This document shows positions 46,931 to 55,514 of a stretch of 64,000 nt of DNA, one piece after another. How positions within the stretch are numbered: position 1 is the stretch's first letter; every line of letters begins with the position of its first letter. This stretch comes from Arcobacter sp. F2176 (GTDB lineage Bacteria; Campylobacterota; Campylobacteria; Campylobacterales; Arcobacteraceae). The notes below the pieces were generated by a model, which did no database searches, was not told where the DNA came from, and saw only the letters and a program-made list of their open reading frames with translations. The translations under genes and the position numbers were made by a program. The stretch is from positions 186,001-250,000 of the forward strand of contig NZ_PDJV01000004.1 in assembly GCF_004116465.1 (NCBI RefSeq), in the 5' to 3' direction.

Positions 46931-48904
46931 TTGAAAAAGTCTATATGTCTGTTAAGTATTGTTGCTTCAACAGTTTTATTAGGGAATGAAGTTGAAGTAC
47001 CAACAGTAAATGTTCTAGAAAAGATAAATACAAAAGTAGTTAAAGATATAAGTGAAGATCAACTAAAATCGGCTGATTTAGCGGAAGCTTTAAGTAAAAA
47101 TGTACCTTCAATATCAATTGTAAGAAGAAATGGAATTGCAAATGATATTATCTTAAGAGGACAAAAGAAAGATAATATCAATGTATTAATAGATGATGCA
47201 AAGATATATGGAGCTTGTCCTAATAGAATGGATCCCGTAACATCACATATATTAACAAATAATGTAGAAAGTGTAGAAGTAATAGAAGGTCCATATGATA
47301 TTGAGAACTTTGGAACATTAAGTGGAAAAGTACAAGTACATACAAAAGAACCAACAAAAGATTTACAAGGTGAAATCAATCTAAATGCAGGAAGCTTTAA
47401 TTATAGAAAAGCAAGTGCAACTATAAGTGGAGGAACAGATAGATTTAAATTATTACTTTCAGCTTCAACTGAAAAAAGTGACCAATATAAAGATGGAAAT
47501 GGTAATAATTTTTACGAACAGCAAGTTGAAAAAGGTGTTCCTTCTACAACACGTTATAAAGATTCTAATGAAAAAGCATATACTAAAAAAACACTATTAT
47601 CTAAACTAATTTTTAATATAGATGATAGTTCAGAAGTAAAACTTTCATATACGGCAAACAGAAGCGATAATGTATTATATCCAGCTGGTGGAATGGATGC
47701 CGATTATGATGATTCAAATATTTATACTATTGGGTATACAAAAAGAGATTTAGGTAAGTATTCAAAAGAGTTGAATTTGGATTATTATTACTCAGATGTT
47801 GACCATCCTATGAGTACTAAATTAAGAAATCCTACTATGATGTATATGACAAGTCACATGAAAACATCAATTTGGGGAACAAAAATAAAAAATAGTATGG
47901 AACTTGCTGATTCAATTTTAACAGTTGGATTAGATACAAGTGTTAGAAACTGGAGAAGTAATAATTATCAAACATCAATTACAACAGGGAATATTACACC
48001 AACTGCTGATTCTTTTCCATCAACAGATACTACAAATAAAGCAATATTTGCAAAATTAGAGAAAGATTTTGGTAAATTAAATTTAGACTTTGGTTCAAGA
48101 TATGACCATACAAATATTGAGCCAGATGGTAATACAAAAAATGAAAGAAAATACAATGCACTAAGTGCAAATGTTTTTGCTGTTTATAATCAAGATGAAT
48201 CTACTAAGTATTTTGCTGGAATTGGTAAATCTTCTAGAGTTCCAGATGCAAGAGAACTTTATTTTTCTGGAATGGGTTCAAAAGGAAATCAAGACTTAAA
48301 ACAAACAAAAAACTATGAAGCTGATATTGGTTTTGAAAAAACAATAGGTAATTTCAATATTAAATCGAAACTTTTTTATTCTGTGTTAAAAGATTATATT
48401 TATAACAATTCTACAAGTAAAAAGTTTGAAAATGTTGATGCTAAAATTTATGGTGCAGAAATAAGCGGTTTTTATCTATTTGGTGACTCTTTTTCAGCAG
48501 ATTATGGAATTGCTTATCAAAGGGGTAAAAAAGATGAAGCACTAGATGGTCAAACAAATAAAAACTTAGCAGAAATTCCTCCTTTAAAAGCTAATATAGC
48601 TTTAAACTATGAGTATTCAATTCATAAACTAACAGCAGAAATGGTAGCTGTTGATAACTGGAATAAAGTTGATACTGACAATGGGGAACAGAAGTTAGGT
48701 GGATATGCTCTTTTTAACTTAAAATATAAAAATAGCATAAGTAAAAATTTTGAAATAACTTTAGGTGTTGATAATGTATTTGATAAAACTTATGCTTCAA
48801 CAAATACTTATAAAGATATTTCATATACAGTTGTAGGTGGAAACCAAATTACTTTTAATGATCCAGGAAGATATGGATATATTAATTTAAGATATAAATT
48901 CTAA
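46931..48904 (+). CDS. TonB-dependent outer-membrane receptor, OprC/NosA-like (copper)
   Basis: A 657-residue TonB receptor. It has a signal peptide (about 1-18), a plug domain with DIILRGQKKDNINVLIDDA, a 22-strand-type barrel, and a terminal aromatic YINLRYKF. The plug has YGACPNRMDP: C96 and M100 give the CxxxM pattern. VDHPMSTKLRN gives HxM at H292/M294. Together these match the copper site described for Pseudomonas OprC. It starts at TTG 46931 behind GGAGAG. It stands alone, with no TonB or Fur site recognised nearby. Copper is an inference from the motif; heme or siderophore uptake is less likely. Confidence 0.9.
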   Translation: MKKSICLLSIVASTVLLGNEVEVPTVNVLEKINTKVVKDISEDQLKSADLAEALSKNVPSISIVRRNGIANDIILRGQKKDNINVLIDDAKIYGACPNRMDPVTSHILTNNVESVEVIEGPYDIENFGTLSGKVQVHTKEPTKDLQGEINLNAGSFNYRKASATISGGTDRFKLLLSASTEKSDQYKDGNGNNFYEQQVEKGVPSTTRYKDSNEKAYTKKTLLSKLIFNIDDSSEVKLSYTANRSDNVLYPAGGMDADYDDSNIYTIGYTKRDLGKYSKELNLDYYYSDVDHPMSTKLRNPTMMYMTSHMKTSIWGTKIKNSMELADSILTVGLDTSVRNWRSNNYQTSITTGNITPTADSFPSTDTTNKAIFAKLEKDFGKLNLDFGSRYDHTNIEPDGNTKNERKYNALSANVFAVYNQDESTKYFAGIGKSSRVPDARELYFSGMGSKGNQDLKQTKNYEADIGFEKTIGNFNIKSKLFYSVLKDYIYNNSTSKKFENVDAKIYGAEISGFYLFGDSFSADYGIAYQRGKKDEALDGQTNKNLAEIPPLKANIALNYEYSIHKLTAEMVAVDNWNKVDTDNGEQKLGGYALFNLKYKNSISKNFEITLGVDNVFDKTYASTNTYKDISYTVVGGNQITFNDPGRYGYINLRYKF

Positions 48905-48907
48905 TAA

Positions 48908-48935
48908 AATAAAAGGAAGAGTTCTTCCTTTTATT
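48908..48935. terminator. bidirectional terminator, TonB receptor / HD protein
   Basis: Perfect 13-base arms AATAAAAGGAAGA and TCTTCCTTTTATT around GT. The right arm enters the last codons of the HD-domain gene. Confidence 0.75.
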
Positions 48936-50160
48936 CAAAGTCCATTCTAACTTGAGTTTGACCTGTTGTTCCAAATGCTAGGTCGATTTTTGTAGCTATT
49001 TCTTTAAAATCTACACCTTGAACAGTTTTAAGGGTTTTTATAATTTCTTTTTTACCATTTACTAACTCTTTTGATTTTATACCATGAGAAATTGATAAAC
49101 TAGCCTCAATAAAAGCTGATAATTTATCGCATTGTTTTAAGGCTTTTCCATCTATTGCATTATATTTATCAACATTGTATGATGCTAAACTATCATTTAC
49201 AATTTGTATACTATCTTCATTGATTTTGTCTAAAAATTCATCTTTTATGCCATCATATAAACCTAAAAGATATGAAAATTCTTCTTTAATTTTTTCAGGA
49301 ACATTTGGCATGATATCATCTTCTATTTTTATGATTTCATATTCACTAATGATTTCAGATAAATCATCAACACAATATTTTACAGGAGAAATAATATCTC
49401 TTGTTAATGCTTCTGGTAAATCATGGAAAAGTGCTGTATAAAAGTTATTTTGCAATCTTTTATCACAAGCATTCACATCAAGGGAATAAAAGTATCCAAA
49501 TAGTGCAACTATTAACATATGTCCTAAAACAGAAGTTTCAGGGATTCTAGGAGTTTGTGACCATCTTTTTTGAAATCTAAGTCTTCCACTTAAATCAACT
49601 ATTTTAGAAAGTTTTTTATTAAGGGCAATTTTTCTAACCCCTATTAATTCATAATAATCTTCAAGTTCTTCTTCAACACTTTTTTTCACATCTTCTACAT
49701 CATTTAAAAAAGCACTTGTTTGGTATACAATAGAAAATTCCCATTTTGTAGCAAGATATGAAGCTGCTTTATTTATAAATCTCTCTTTTTTGTACATCTC
49801 TGGATTTTCTAAATATTCTTGAAATTTTTTTAAAAAATTACCACCATCAATATCTTTTATAGAATCATGAAGTTTTTCTATAACCCAAGCATTTATCTCT
49901 TTTGATTTTTTTTGTAAGGCATTTCTAAATACATCAGGTCTGATATCTGTTACAACAACTCGTCGTAAAAATTCGAATATCCCAGCTTCTATTAGGTGTG
50001 TGTAATTTATATCATCTTCAAGTTTTGCAATAAAATATGCAATAATGAATTTATGAGCTTGTTTATCTAATTCTACTAATTCAACCATTCTAGGATAGTC
50101 ATTCCATCTTTGAATTGAAGCTGAAGTAAAAATATAATCTATAATTTTGTGGTTAATCAT
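48931..50160 (-). CDS. HD-domain metal-dependent hydrolase
   Basis: A 409-residue protein. The HD domain spans about residues 205-370 with HDLPEALTRDIISPVK, GHML and a late KQCDKLSAFIEASLS, resembling HD_3/YfbR-type nucleotidases fused to a longer helical N-terminus. Substrate unknown. I start it at ATG 50160 (MINHKIIDYIF), which overlaps by 8 bases the stop of a 38-codon gene just upstream. Upstream in-frame starts (50187 ATG, 50190 TTG) lie inside that small gene and lack a better site. Confidence 0.85.
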   Translation of the reverse strand: MINHKIIDYIFTSASIQRWNDYPRMVELVELDKQAHKFIIAYFIAKLEDDINYTHLIEAGIFEFLRRVVVTDIRPDVFRNALQKKSKEINAWVIEKLHDSIKDIDGGNFLKKFQEYLENPEMYKKERFINKAASYLATKWEFSIVYQTSAFLNDVEDVKKSVEEELEDYYELIGVRKIALNKKLSKIVDLSGRLRFQKRWSQTPRIPETSVLGHMLIVALFGYFYSLDVNACDKRLQNNFYTALFHDLPEALTRDIISPVKYCVDDLSEIISEYEIIKIEDDIMPNVPEKIKEEFSYLLGLYDGIKDEFLDKINEDSIQIVNDSLASYNVDKYNAIDGKALKQCDKLSAFIEASLSISHGIKSKELVNGKKEIIKTLKTVQGVDFKEIATKIDLAFGTTGQTQVRMDFE

Positions 50161-50269
50161 CTTTTTTATCTTTCTTTTTTGAGTCATCAAAAAATATCAT
50201 TTTTTTGCCTATAAGCATAAGTGTTGTTACTGTTCCAACTACTACATAAGCTACCCATGGTTCCTGCAT
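50153..50269 (-). CDS. 38-residue one-helix membrane microprotein
   Basis: A small frame from ATG 50269: MQEPWVAYVVVGTVTTLMLI then GKKMIFFDDSKKKDKKDD. One hydrophobic helix (about 5-20) and a charged Lys/Asp tail are typical of membrane microproteins. The stop TAA overlaps the ATG of the HD gene (ATGATTAA), so translation is probably coupled. The ribosome binding site is only moderate (AAAGAG). Coding status rests on composition and overlap geometry. Confidence 0.5.
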   Translation of the reverse strand: MQEPWVAYVVVGTVTTLMLIGKKMIFFDDSKKKDKKDD

Positions 50270-50369
50270 TTTAGACTCTTTATTTTTGTTTTGATTATCC
50301 CATAATATTGATAAATAGGTACTTAGAAAAAACTTTTATAATTTTTGACGCAAAATGCAAAATTAGGTG

Positions 50370-50375
50370 TATAAT
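50370..50375 (+). promoter_or_regulatory. -10 element before the DUF2156 gene
   Basis: TATAAT 33 bases before the ATG at 50408; AAGGAAA serves as ribosome binding site. Confidence 0.4.
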
Positions 50376-50407
50376 TTTGAAAATTTACACAAGGAAAAAG
50401 AAAAATA

Positions 50408-51388
50408 ATGTCAACTCTGACAGTAAGTAATTATACTTTAAAACACTTTGATTTAAATGCAAAAGATGAAATGACAAAATACTTAAAATTAATAAATGTA
50501 GATGTTAGTGATTATACTTTTGCAGGTAATTATATCTGGTTATCAACTGCAACTGGATTTTATGCAATTGTAAATGATACCTTTTGTTTGTTTATTTTAA
50601 GTTCTGGTGAGTTATCTATGCTTTTACCTCCAATTGGTAAAAAAAGTAAGACTTATGATGCAATGTTACAATGTTTTGAAATAATGAATGCTCACAATAG
50701 TAATAGAAATTATTCTAAAATTGAGTATGTACATGAAGAATTATTAGAAGGCTTTGTTGATTATTTGGAAGAGGGTACTTTAGTATATGAGATGCTAAAA
50801 GATTTTATTATTGAAAAAAAACTTGTTGATTATATTTATAAAGTAGAAGATCTAATAGAGTTAAAAGGTGATTCTTATAAATCAAAAAGAAATGAGATAA
50901 ATAAATTTAAAAAGATTTATCCAGATCATAGAATTGAAATTTTAAACAAAGAAAAACATGGTGCAGCAGTATTAGCTTTATTTAATAAATGGGTAAAAGA
51001 TAGAACAACTTATATGCCAAAAGAAGAAGTAGAAGTTTTTATGGATGGTATATATTTTGAAAGATTTGCTATAAAAAGATTAATAAATGATTATGATAAT
51101 CTTGATATCATTGGACTTGTTATTTATATAAACGATGAAATAAAAGGTTTTACAGTAGGTGATCAAATAAATGAACAAACAGCAAGTGTAATTATCGAGA
51201 AAACTGATTTCGAAATACTTGGTTGTGCACAATTTATATTTAGGGAGTTCACAAAAATCTTAAAAGATAAATTTAATGTGGATTATATAAATGTGGGTGA
51301 TGATATGGGATTTGAAAATTTAAAAAAAGTAAAAATGTCATATAGACCAAATAAATTAGTACCAAAGTACACTATTTACCAAAGATGA
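50408..51388 (+). CDS. DUF2156 protein (phosphatidylglycerol lysyltransferase C-terminal-like)
   Basis: A 326-residue soluble protein with the double GNAT-like fold of DUF2156, related to the catalytic domain of MprF-type aminoacyl-phosphatidylglycerol synthases. Late motifs are YKSKRNEINKFKK, GFTVGDQINEQTASVIIEKTD and INVGDDMGFENLKKVKMSYRPNKLVPKY. It has no membrane part, so lipid modification is uncertain. It overlaps the next GNAT gene by 4 bases (ATGA), so the two transferase-like proteins are made together. Confidence 0.88.
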   Translation: MSTLTVSNYTLKHFDLNAKDEMTKYLKLINVDVSDYTFAGNYIWLSTATGFYAIVNDTFCLFILSSGELSMLLPPIGKKSKTYDAMLQCFEIMNAHNSNRNYSKIEYVHEELLEGFVDYLEEGTLVYEMLKDFIIEKKLVDYIYKVEDLIELKGDSYKSKRNEINKFKKIYPDHRIEILNKEKHGAAVLALFNKWVKDRTTYMPKEEVEVFMDGIYFERFAIKRLINDYDNLDIIGLVIYINDEIKGFTVGDQINEQTASVIIEKTDFEILGCAQFIFREFTKILKDKFNVDYINVGDDMGFENLKKVKMSYRPNKLVPKYTIYQR

Positions 51389-51807
51389 AAATAGAAATTG
51401 CAACAACTTCTGATATAAAAGAGCTTTTTTTTATAGAAGAAGAACTTTTTTTTGGAGATAGTGCTGCTTTAACTAAAGCAGCTTTTAACTATCATTTAAA
51501 AAGAAATATAGTTTATAAGTTAGTAGTTGAAGAAAAAATTGTAGCTTATATTTTATGGCTTAAAAGAAAAAATCATTATAGGCTATATTCTCTTGCTATT
51601 TTAAAAGATTTTCAAGGAAAAGGCTTAGGTAAGTTTTTATTGGAGTTTTCTTTAAACAATTTAGATAAAGATATCTTTGAACTTGAAGTGAGAGTTAGTA
51701 ATTTACCAGCTATAAAATTATATGAAAAGTTTGGATTTGAAAAAGTAAAGATTTTAGAAAAATTTTATGATGATGAAGATGGAATGAAGATGAGACTAAA
51801 GAGATAA
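51385..51807 (+). CDS. GNAT-family N-acetyltransferase
   Basis: A 140-residue acetyltransferase with acetyl-CoA motif A, LAILKDFQGKGLGKFLLEFSL (Q/RxxGxG), and motif B, NLPAIKLYEKFGFEKVKIL. It resembles RimI-like N-alpha acetyltransferases, but the target is unknown. Translationally coupled to the DUF2156 gene. A terminator hairpin overlaps its end. Confidence 0.9.
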   Translation: MKIEIATTSDIKELFFIEEELFFGDSAALTKAAFNYHLKRNIVYKLVVEEKIVAYILWLKRKNHYRLYSLAILKDFQGKGLGKFLLEFSLNNLDKDIFELEVRVSNLPAIKLYEKFGFEKVKILEKFYDDEDGMKMRLKR

Positions 51808-51818
51808 CTCTTTAGTCT
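51793..51818. terminator. bidirectional terminator, GNAT / rpiB
   Basis: Perfect 11-base arms AGACTAAAGAG and CTCTTTAGTCT around ATAA, spanning the GNAT stop codon and ending one base before the rpiB stop codon. Confidence 0.7.
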
Positions 51819-52268
51819 TTAAGCTCTACAGCTACCAAAAAGCTTGTTTATTTTTTCAACTCTACCTTCATGTCTTCCACCTTGGAAAGTCGCCTTATCC
51901 CAAGCATCAATAATAGCTTCTACCATTCCTAATCCTGAAACTCTTTCCCCTAAGCAAATTACATTAGCATCATTGTGCTCTCTTGCCATTTGTGCAGAGT
52001 ATGCATTATGACAAAGGGCTGCTCTAATACCATCAAACTTATTAGCAGCCATACTCATACCAATACCAGAACCACAGATTAATATTCCTTTTGAACCATC
52101 ATTTGCTAAAACTTCTTTACAAACTTTAGCTGCGAAATCAGGATAATCAACTCTATCTTTATTATTTGGGCCTAAGTCAATTACTTCATGACCTTTTGCT
52201 TCAAAAAGCTCTTTTACATAAGCTTTAATATCAATACCAGCATGATCTGCACCAATAAAATATTTCAT
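51819..52268 (-). CDS. rpiB: ribose-5-phosphate isomerase B
   Basis: A 149-residue RpiB/LacAB-fold enzyme interconverting ribose 5-phosphate and ribulose 5-phosphate. It shows IGADHAGIDIKAYV, DYPDFA, GILICGSGIGMSMAANK and RAALCHNAYSAQMAREHNDANVICLG. Its ATG overlaps the lepB stop by one base (TAATG), so folD-lepB-rpiB form an operon. Confidence 0.95.
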   Translation of the reverse strand: MKYFIGADHAGIDIKAYVKELFEAKGHEVIDLGPNNKDRVDYPDFAAKVCKEVLANDGSKGILICGSGIGMSMAANKFDGIRAALCHNAYSAQMAREHNDANVICLGERVSGLGMVEAIIDAWDKATFQGGRHEGRVEKINKLFGSCRA

Positions 52269-53053
52269 TAGTAAATTCCTTTTTCGTGATTGATTTTGAT
52301 TTCTTTTCCTTCTATATCTTTTTCTATACTTCCAACTGTTCTAAAAACTCTATCCCATCTTACTTCTTTGTTTTTGTCCCAAGAAAAATAGATAAACCAA
52401 GGAGTTCCTACGATATATTTATATTTAACAGTTCCCCAAAATCTTGAGTCATTTGAGTGGTCTCTATTATCACCCATCATAAAATATTCATTTTTTGGAA
52501 CTTTTATTGGAGACATGTTAAATAGTTGTTGAGGATTAAATCCATTATCTATAACACTTGGATCATTATGAATTCCTGGATGATCTTTTCTATATGGATT
52601 TTTTACCCAAAGCTTCCCATCAAATTGAGCAATTTGCGTTATTGGATAATTTTTCTTAACATATTCATTACCTTCATGTGGATGTAAATATAAAATTTTA
52701 TCTTGTAGTGCAACGATATCTTCACCAACTGCAACACATCTTTTTACATAATGAACTGTCTCTTCATTTGGATATCTAAATACAACAATATCTCCACGTT
52801 TGGGACCATCACCTGTGATTAGATGTCCATTATCATGAAACTCTGGAAGTATTTTTACCTCTAACCAAGGAATTCTTGGAGTTGGAATACCATATGAAAA
52901 TTTTTTTACAAAAAGCATATCACCAATAAGAAGCGTATTTTTCATACTACCACTTGGGATTACAAATGCTTGTGCAACAAAAAATATGATACATAAAACA
53001 ATTACAATTGTACCAGTCCAAGAACTAGACCAGTTATATATTTTTTTTAACAT
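52268..53053 (-). CDS. lepB: signal peptidase I
   Basis: A 261-residue membrane protease that removes signal peptides outside the inner membrane. It has an N-terminal anchor (about 14-32), the catalytic serine in IPSGSMKNTL (S36) and lysine in VHYVKRCVAV (K104), and box E GDNRDHSNDSRFWG. It lies directly after folD, whose stop codon abuts its start. Confidence 0.96.
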   Translation of the reverse strand: MLKKIYNWSSSWTGTIVIVLCIIFFVAQAFVIPSGSMKNTLLIGDMLFVKKFSYGIPTPRIPWLEVKILPEFHDNGHLITGDGPKRGDIVVFRYPNEETVHYVKRCVAVGEDIVALQDKILYLHPHEGNEYVKKNYPITQIAQFDGKLWVKNPYRKDHPGIHNDPSVIDNGFNPQQLFNMSPIKVPKNEYFMMGDNRDHSNDSRFWGTVKYKYIVGTPWFIYFSWDKNKEVRWDRVFRTVGSIEKDIEGKEIKINHEKGIY

Positions 53054-53914
53054 TTATTTACTTTCTCTTTTATCTCTTAACTTTGCAGCTTTAAGAGTAT
53101 TTTTTAATAACATTCCAATAGTCATAGGTCCAACTCCACCAGGAACTGGAGTGATAAATGAACATTTGTCTTTACAATCATCAAAATCAGCATCACCTGT
53201 TAATTTACCAGTATCAAGTCTATTAATACCAACATCAATAACAACTGCACCATCTTTTATCATATCAGCTTTAAGTAAGTGTGGAACACCAACAGCAATA
53301 ACAACAATATCAGCATCTTTTGTATGAGCTTTTAAATCTTTTGTTCGTGAGTTGCAAACAGTAACTGTAGCTTTTGCATTGATTAGAAGTGAAGCCATTG
53401 GTTTACCAACAATGTCGCTACTTCCAATAACAACTGCATTTTTGCCACTTAATTCTATTCCATACTCTTCAAACATTCTCATTACACCAAAAGGAGTTGC
53501 AGGTAAAAATGAATCAAGATTTGAAACCATTTTCCCTACATTACAAGGATGGAAACCATCCACGTCTTTTAAAGGATTAATTGCTTCTAAAATAGTTCTA
53601 GTATCAATATGTTTTGGAAGTGGTAATTGAACCAAAATACCATCAAGTTTTGGGTTATTATTCATATTTTCAATCAACGCTAATAACTCTTCTTGCGTAG
53701 TTGTTTCATCTTTTGTATGAACCTCAGAATAAATACCTGCTGCTTCACATGATTTGTGCTTGCTGTTTACATAAGTTGCACTTGCTGGATCACTACCAAC
53801 TAATACAACTGCAAGTCCTGGAGTGATTTGCTCATTTTTCACAAACTCTGCTACTTCAACTCTAACTTCTTCTTTTATTTTTGCTGATAATGCTTTACCA
53901 TCTAATATAACCAT
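53054..53914 (-). CDS. folD: FolD bifunctional methylenetetrahydrofolate dehydrogenase/cyclohydrolase
   Basis: A 286-residue enzyme interconverting methylene-, methenyl- and formyl-tetrahydrofolate. It shows YVNSKHKSCEAAGI with the catalytic lysine, DGILVQLPLPKHID, KDVDGFHPCNVGKM, the NADP fold VVIGSSDIVGKPMASLL, and PVPGGVGPMTIGMLLKNT. First gene of the folD-lepB-rpiB operon. Confidence 0.97.
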   Translation of the reverse strand: MVILDGKALSAKIKEEVRVEVAEFVKNEQITPGLAVVLVGSDPASATYVNSKHKSCEAAGIYSEVHTKDETTTQEELLALIENMNNNPKLDGILVQLPLPKHIDTRTILEAINPLKDVDGFHPCNVGKMVSNLDSFLPATPFGVMRMFEEYGIELSGKNAVVIGSSDIVGKPMASLLINAKATVTVCNSRTKDLKAHTKDADIVVIAVGVPHLLKADMIKDGAVVIDVGINRLDTGKLTGDADFDDCKDKCSFITPVPGGVGPMTIGMLLKNTLKAAKLRDKRESK

Positions 53915-53948
53915 CTAGTTACCTTATAACTGTTTAATTTTAGCCTGC

Positions 53949-53954
53949 TATAAT
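53949..53954 (+). promoter_or_regulatory. -10 element before the cytochrome gene
   Basis: TATAAT with TGC immediately before it, 30 bases from the TTG start at 53985. Confidence 0.42.
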
Positions 53955-53984
53955 ACCCAAAAACAATTTATACAAAGGTTAAGT

Positions 53985-54347
53985 TTGAGAATAGCCAAGC
54001 TTGCGATTATCTTTTTGTTTGTAAACATAAGTTTTGCGAAAGATATTATAAATAACTCTTTTATCACAGAATATGAATATGGTGCCATGTTATATGAAAA
54101 CCCAAGGGGAATAGGATGCAATAAGTGCCATGGAAATGGTGATAAAGCTCTTGTAATCGCAAAATATAAAGATAAGAAGAATATGACAAAAACATTAATG
54201 GCTCCTGCAATTAAAAATGTTCCTTTTGAAGATTATGTTGATGTTTTAACAACAAAAAGAGGTAGTTCAAATATTATGCCTTCATATTTTTTAACTAATG
54301 ATGAGATAAAATCAATTTATTTTTATGTGAGAAACTTTAAAAAATAG
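53985..54347 (+). CDS. small periplasmic c-type cytochrome
   Basis: A 120-residue protein with a signal peptide (MRIAKLAIIFLFVNISFA), one heme-binding CNKCH motif near residue 47, and a likely axial methionine in NIMPSYFLT. The size and order fit a monoheme class I cytochrome c carrying electrons in the periplasm. It starts at TTG 53985 behind AAAGG; no ATG is available before the signal peptide. Single gene divergent from folD. Redox partners unknown. Confidence 0.88.
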   Translation: MRIAKLAIIFLFVNISFAKDIINNSFITEYEYGAMLYENPRGIGCNKCHGNGDKALVIAKYKDKKNMTKTLMAPAIKNVPFEDYVDVLTTKRGSSNIMPSYFLTNDEIKSIYFYVRNFKK

Positions 54348-54382
54348 TTTGTAACTTAAAGAAAGTTTAAACAATACTTTTG

Positions 54383-54388
54383 TATAAT
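54383..54388 (+). promoter_or_regulatory. -10 element before rplY
   Basis: TATAAT preceded by TTTTG, 32 bases before the rplY ATG. No clear -35. Confidence 0.42.
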
Positions 54389-54420
54389 CCCCAACTTTAA
54401 AATTAAAACAAGGAATTAAA

Positions 54421-54957
54421 ATGTTAGAGGGTATCGTAAGAGATAGTATAACTAAGCAAAATGCTAAGCAACTTAAAAGAGATGGTTACATTTTAGCTAA
54501 TATCTATGGAAAAGGTGTTGAGAATATCAATGCTGCATTTAAAAGAAATGATTTCATTAGATTTTTGAAAAATAAAACAACTGTTGCATTTGATGTAAAA
54601 GTTGGTGACACTGTTTGTAAAGTAGTTGTAAAAGAGTACCAAAAAGCACCTATTACTTCTGAATTATTACATGTAGATTTAATGATGGCTTTACCAGGTG
54701 TAAAATCTAATTATTTAGTACCTGTAACTGTTAATGGAACTCCAAAAGGTTTAAAAAATAAAGGTCTATTTGTTTTCCATAAAAAAAGAGTTGCAGTAAA
54801 ATGTGCAATTGAAAATTTACCAGAAAATTTCCACATCGAAATCGCTGATTTAGATACTGGTGATAACGTTTTAGTAAGAAACCTTACTATGCCAGAAGGT
54901 GTAACTTGTTATTTAGACCCAAGAGTACCAATTGTTGGTGTAATTAAAGCTAAGTAG
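54421..54957 (+). CDS. rplY: 50S ribosomal protein L25 (Ctc/TL5 long form)
   Basis: A 178-residue L25 that binds 5S rRNA. The N-terminal L25 domain starts [32 protein letters not shown], and the C-terminal TL5/Ctc beta domain makes it the long form. AAGGAA before the ATG. It is followed by pth 5 bases later, a common pairing. Confidence 0.95.
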   Translation: MLEGIVRDSITKQNAKQLKRDGYILANIYGKGVENINAAFKRNDFIRFLKNKTTVAFDVKVGDTVCKVVVKEYQKAPITSELLHVDLMMALPGVKSNYLVPVTVNGTPKGLKNKGLFVFHKKRVAVKCAIENLPENFHIEIADLDTGDNVLVRNLTMPEGVTCYLDPRVPIVGVIKAK

Positions 54958-54962
54958 TAAAT

Positions 54963-55514
54963 ATGTTTTTAATAGTAGGACTTGGAAATCCAGGGACTAA
55001 GTATGAAAACAATCGCCACAATGTAGGTTTTTTAGTTATCGATGAGATAGCTAAAAAACTTACAACTTCAAATATAAACAAATCAAACTTCAACGCAGAT
55101 GTTTTAAAAGCATCAAATCAACTTTTAGTAAAACCAACAATATATATGAATAATTCTGGACTATCAGTTCATGCTATAAAAGAGTATTATAAACTAAACT
55201 TAGATGATATCATTGTTATACATGATGATTTAGATTTACCTTTTGGAACTGTAAAGTTCAAAATAGGTGGTGGTCATGGTGGACATAATGGATTAAGATC
55301 AATTGATTCTCATGTTGGAAATATGTATACAAGGGTTCGAATTGGTATTGGAAAACCTGAAAATAAAAATGATGTTGCCAATTATGTATTATCGGACTTT
55401 TCAAAAGAAGAATTAAATAAACTAGAAGGTATAATCTCTCATACTATCAATGCTATAGAATCTTTAAAAGTTGATTCAATAGATGAAGTAAAATCCAAAT
55501 TTACAATGAAATAA
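54963..55514 (+). CDS. pth: peptidyl-tRNA hydrolase
   Basis: A 183-residue enzyme recycling peptidyl-tRNA. It shows VGLGNPGTKYENNRHNVGF with the catalytic histidine, KPTIYMNNSG, IVIHDDLDLPFGTVKFK and GGGHGGHNGLRSI. Complete length. The next gene starts at the base after its stop codon. Confidence 0.96.
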   Translation: MFLIVGLGNPGTKYENNRHNVGFLVIDEIAKKLTTSNINKSNFNADVLKASNQLLVKPTIYMNNSGLSVHAIKEYYKLNLDDIIVIHDDLDLPFGTVKFKIGGGHGGHNGLRSIDSHVGNMYTRVRIGIGKPENKNDVANYVLSDFSKEELNKLEGIISHTINAIESLKVDSIDEVKSKFTMK

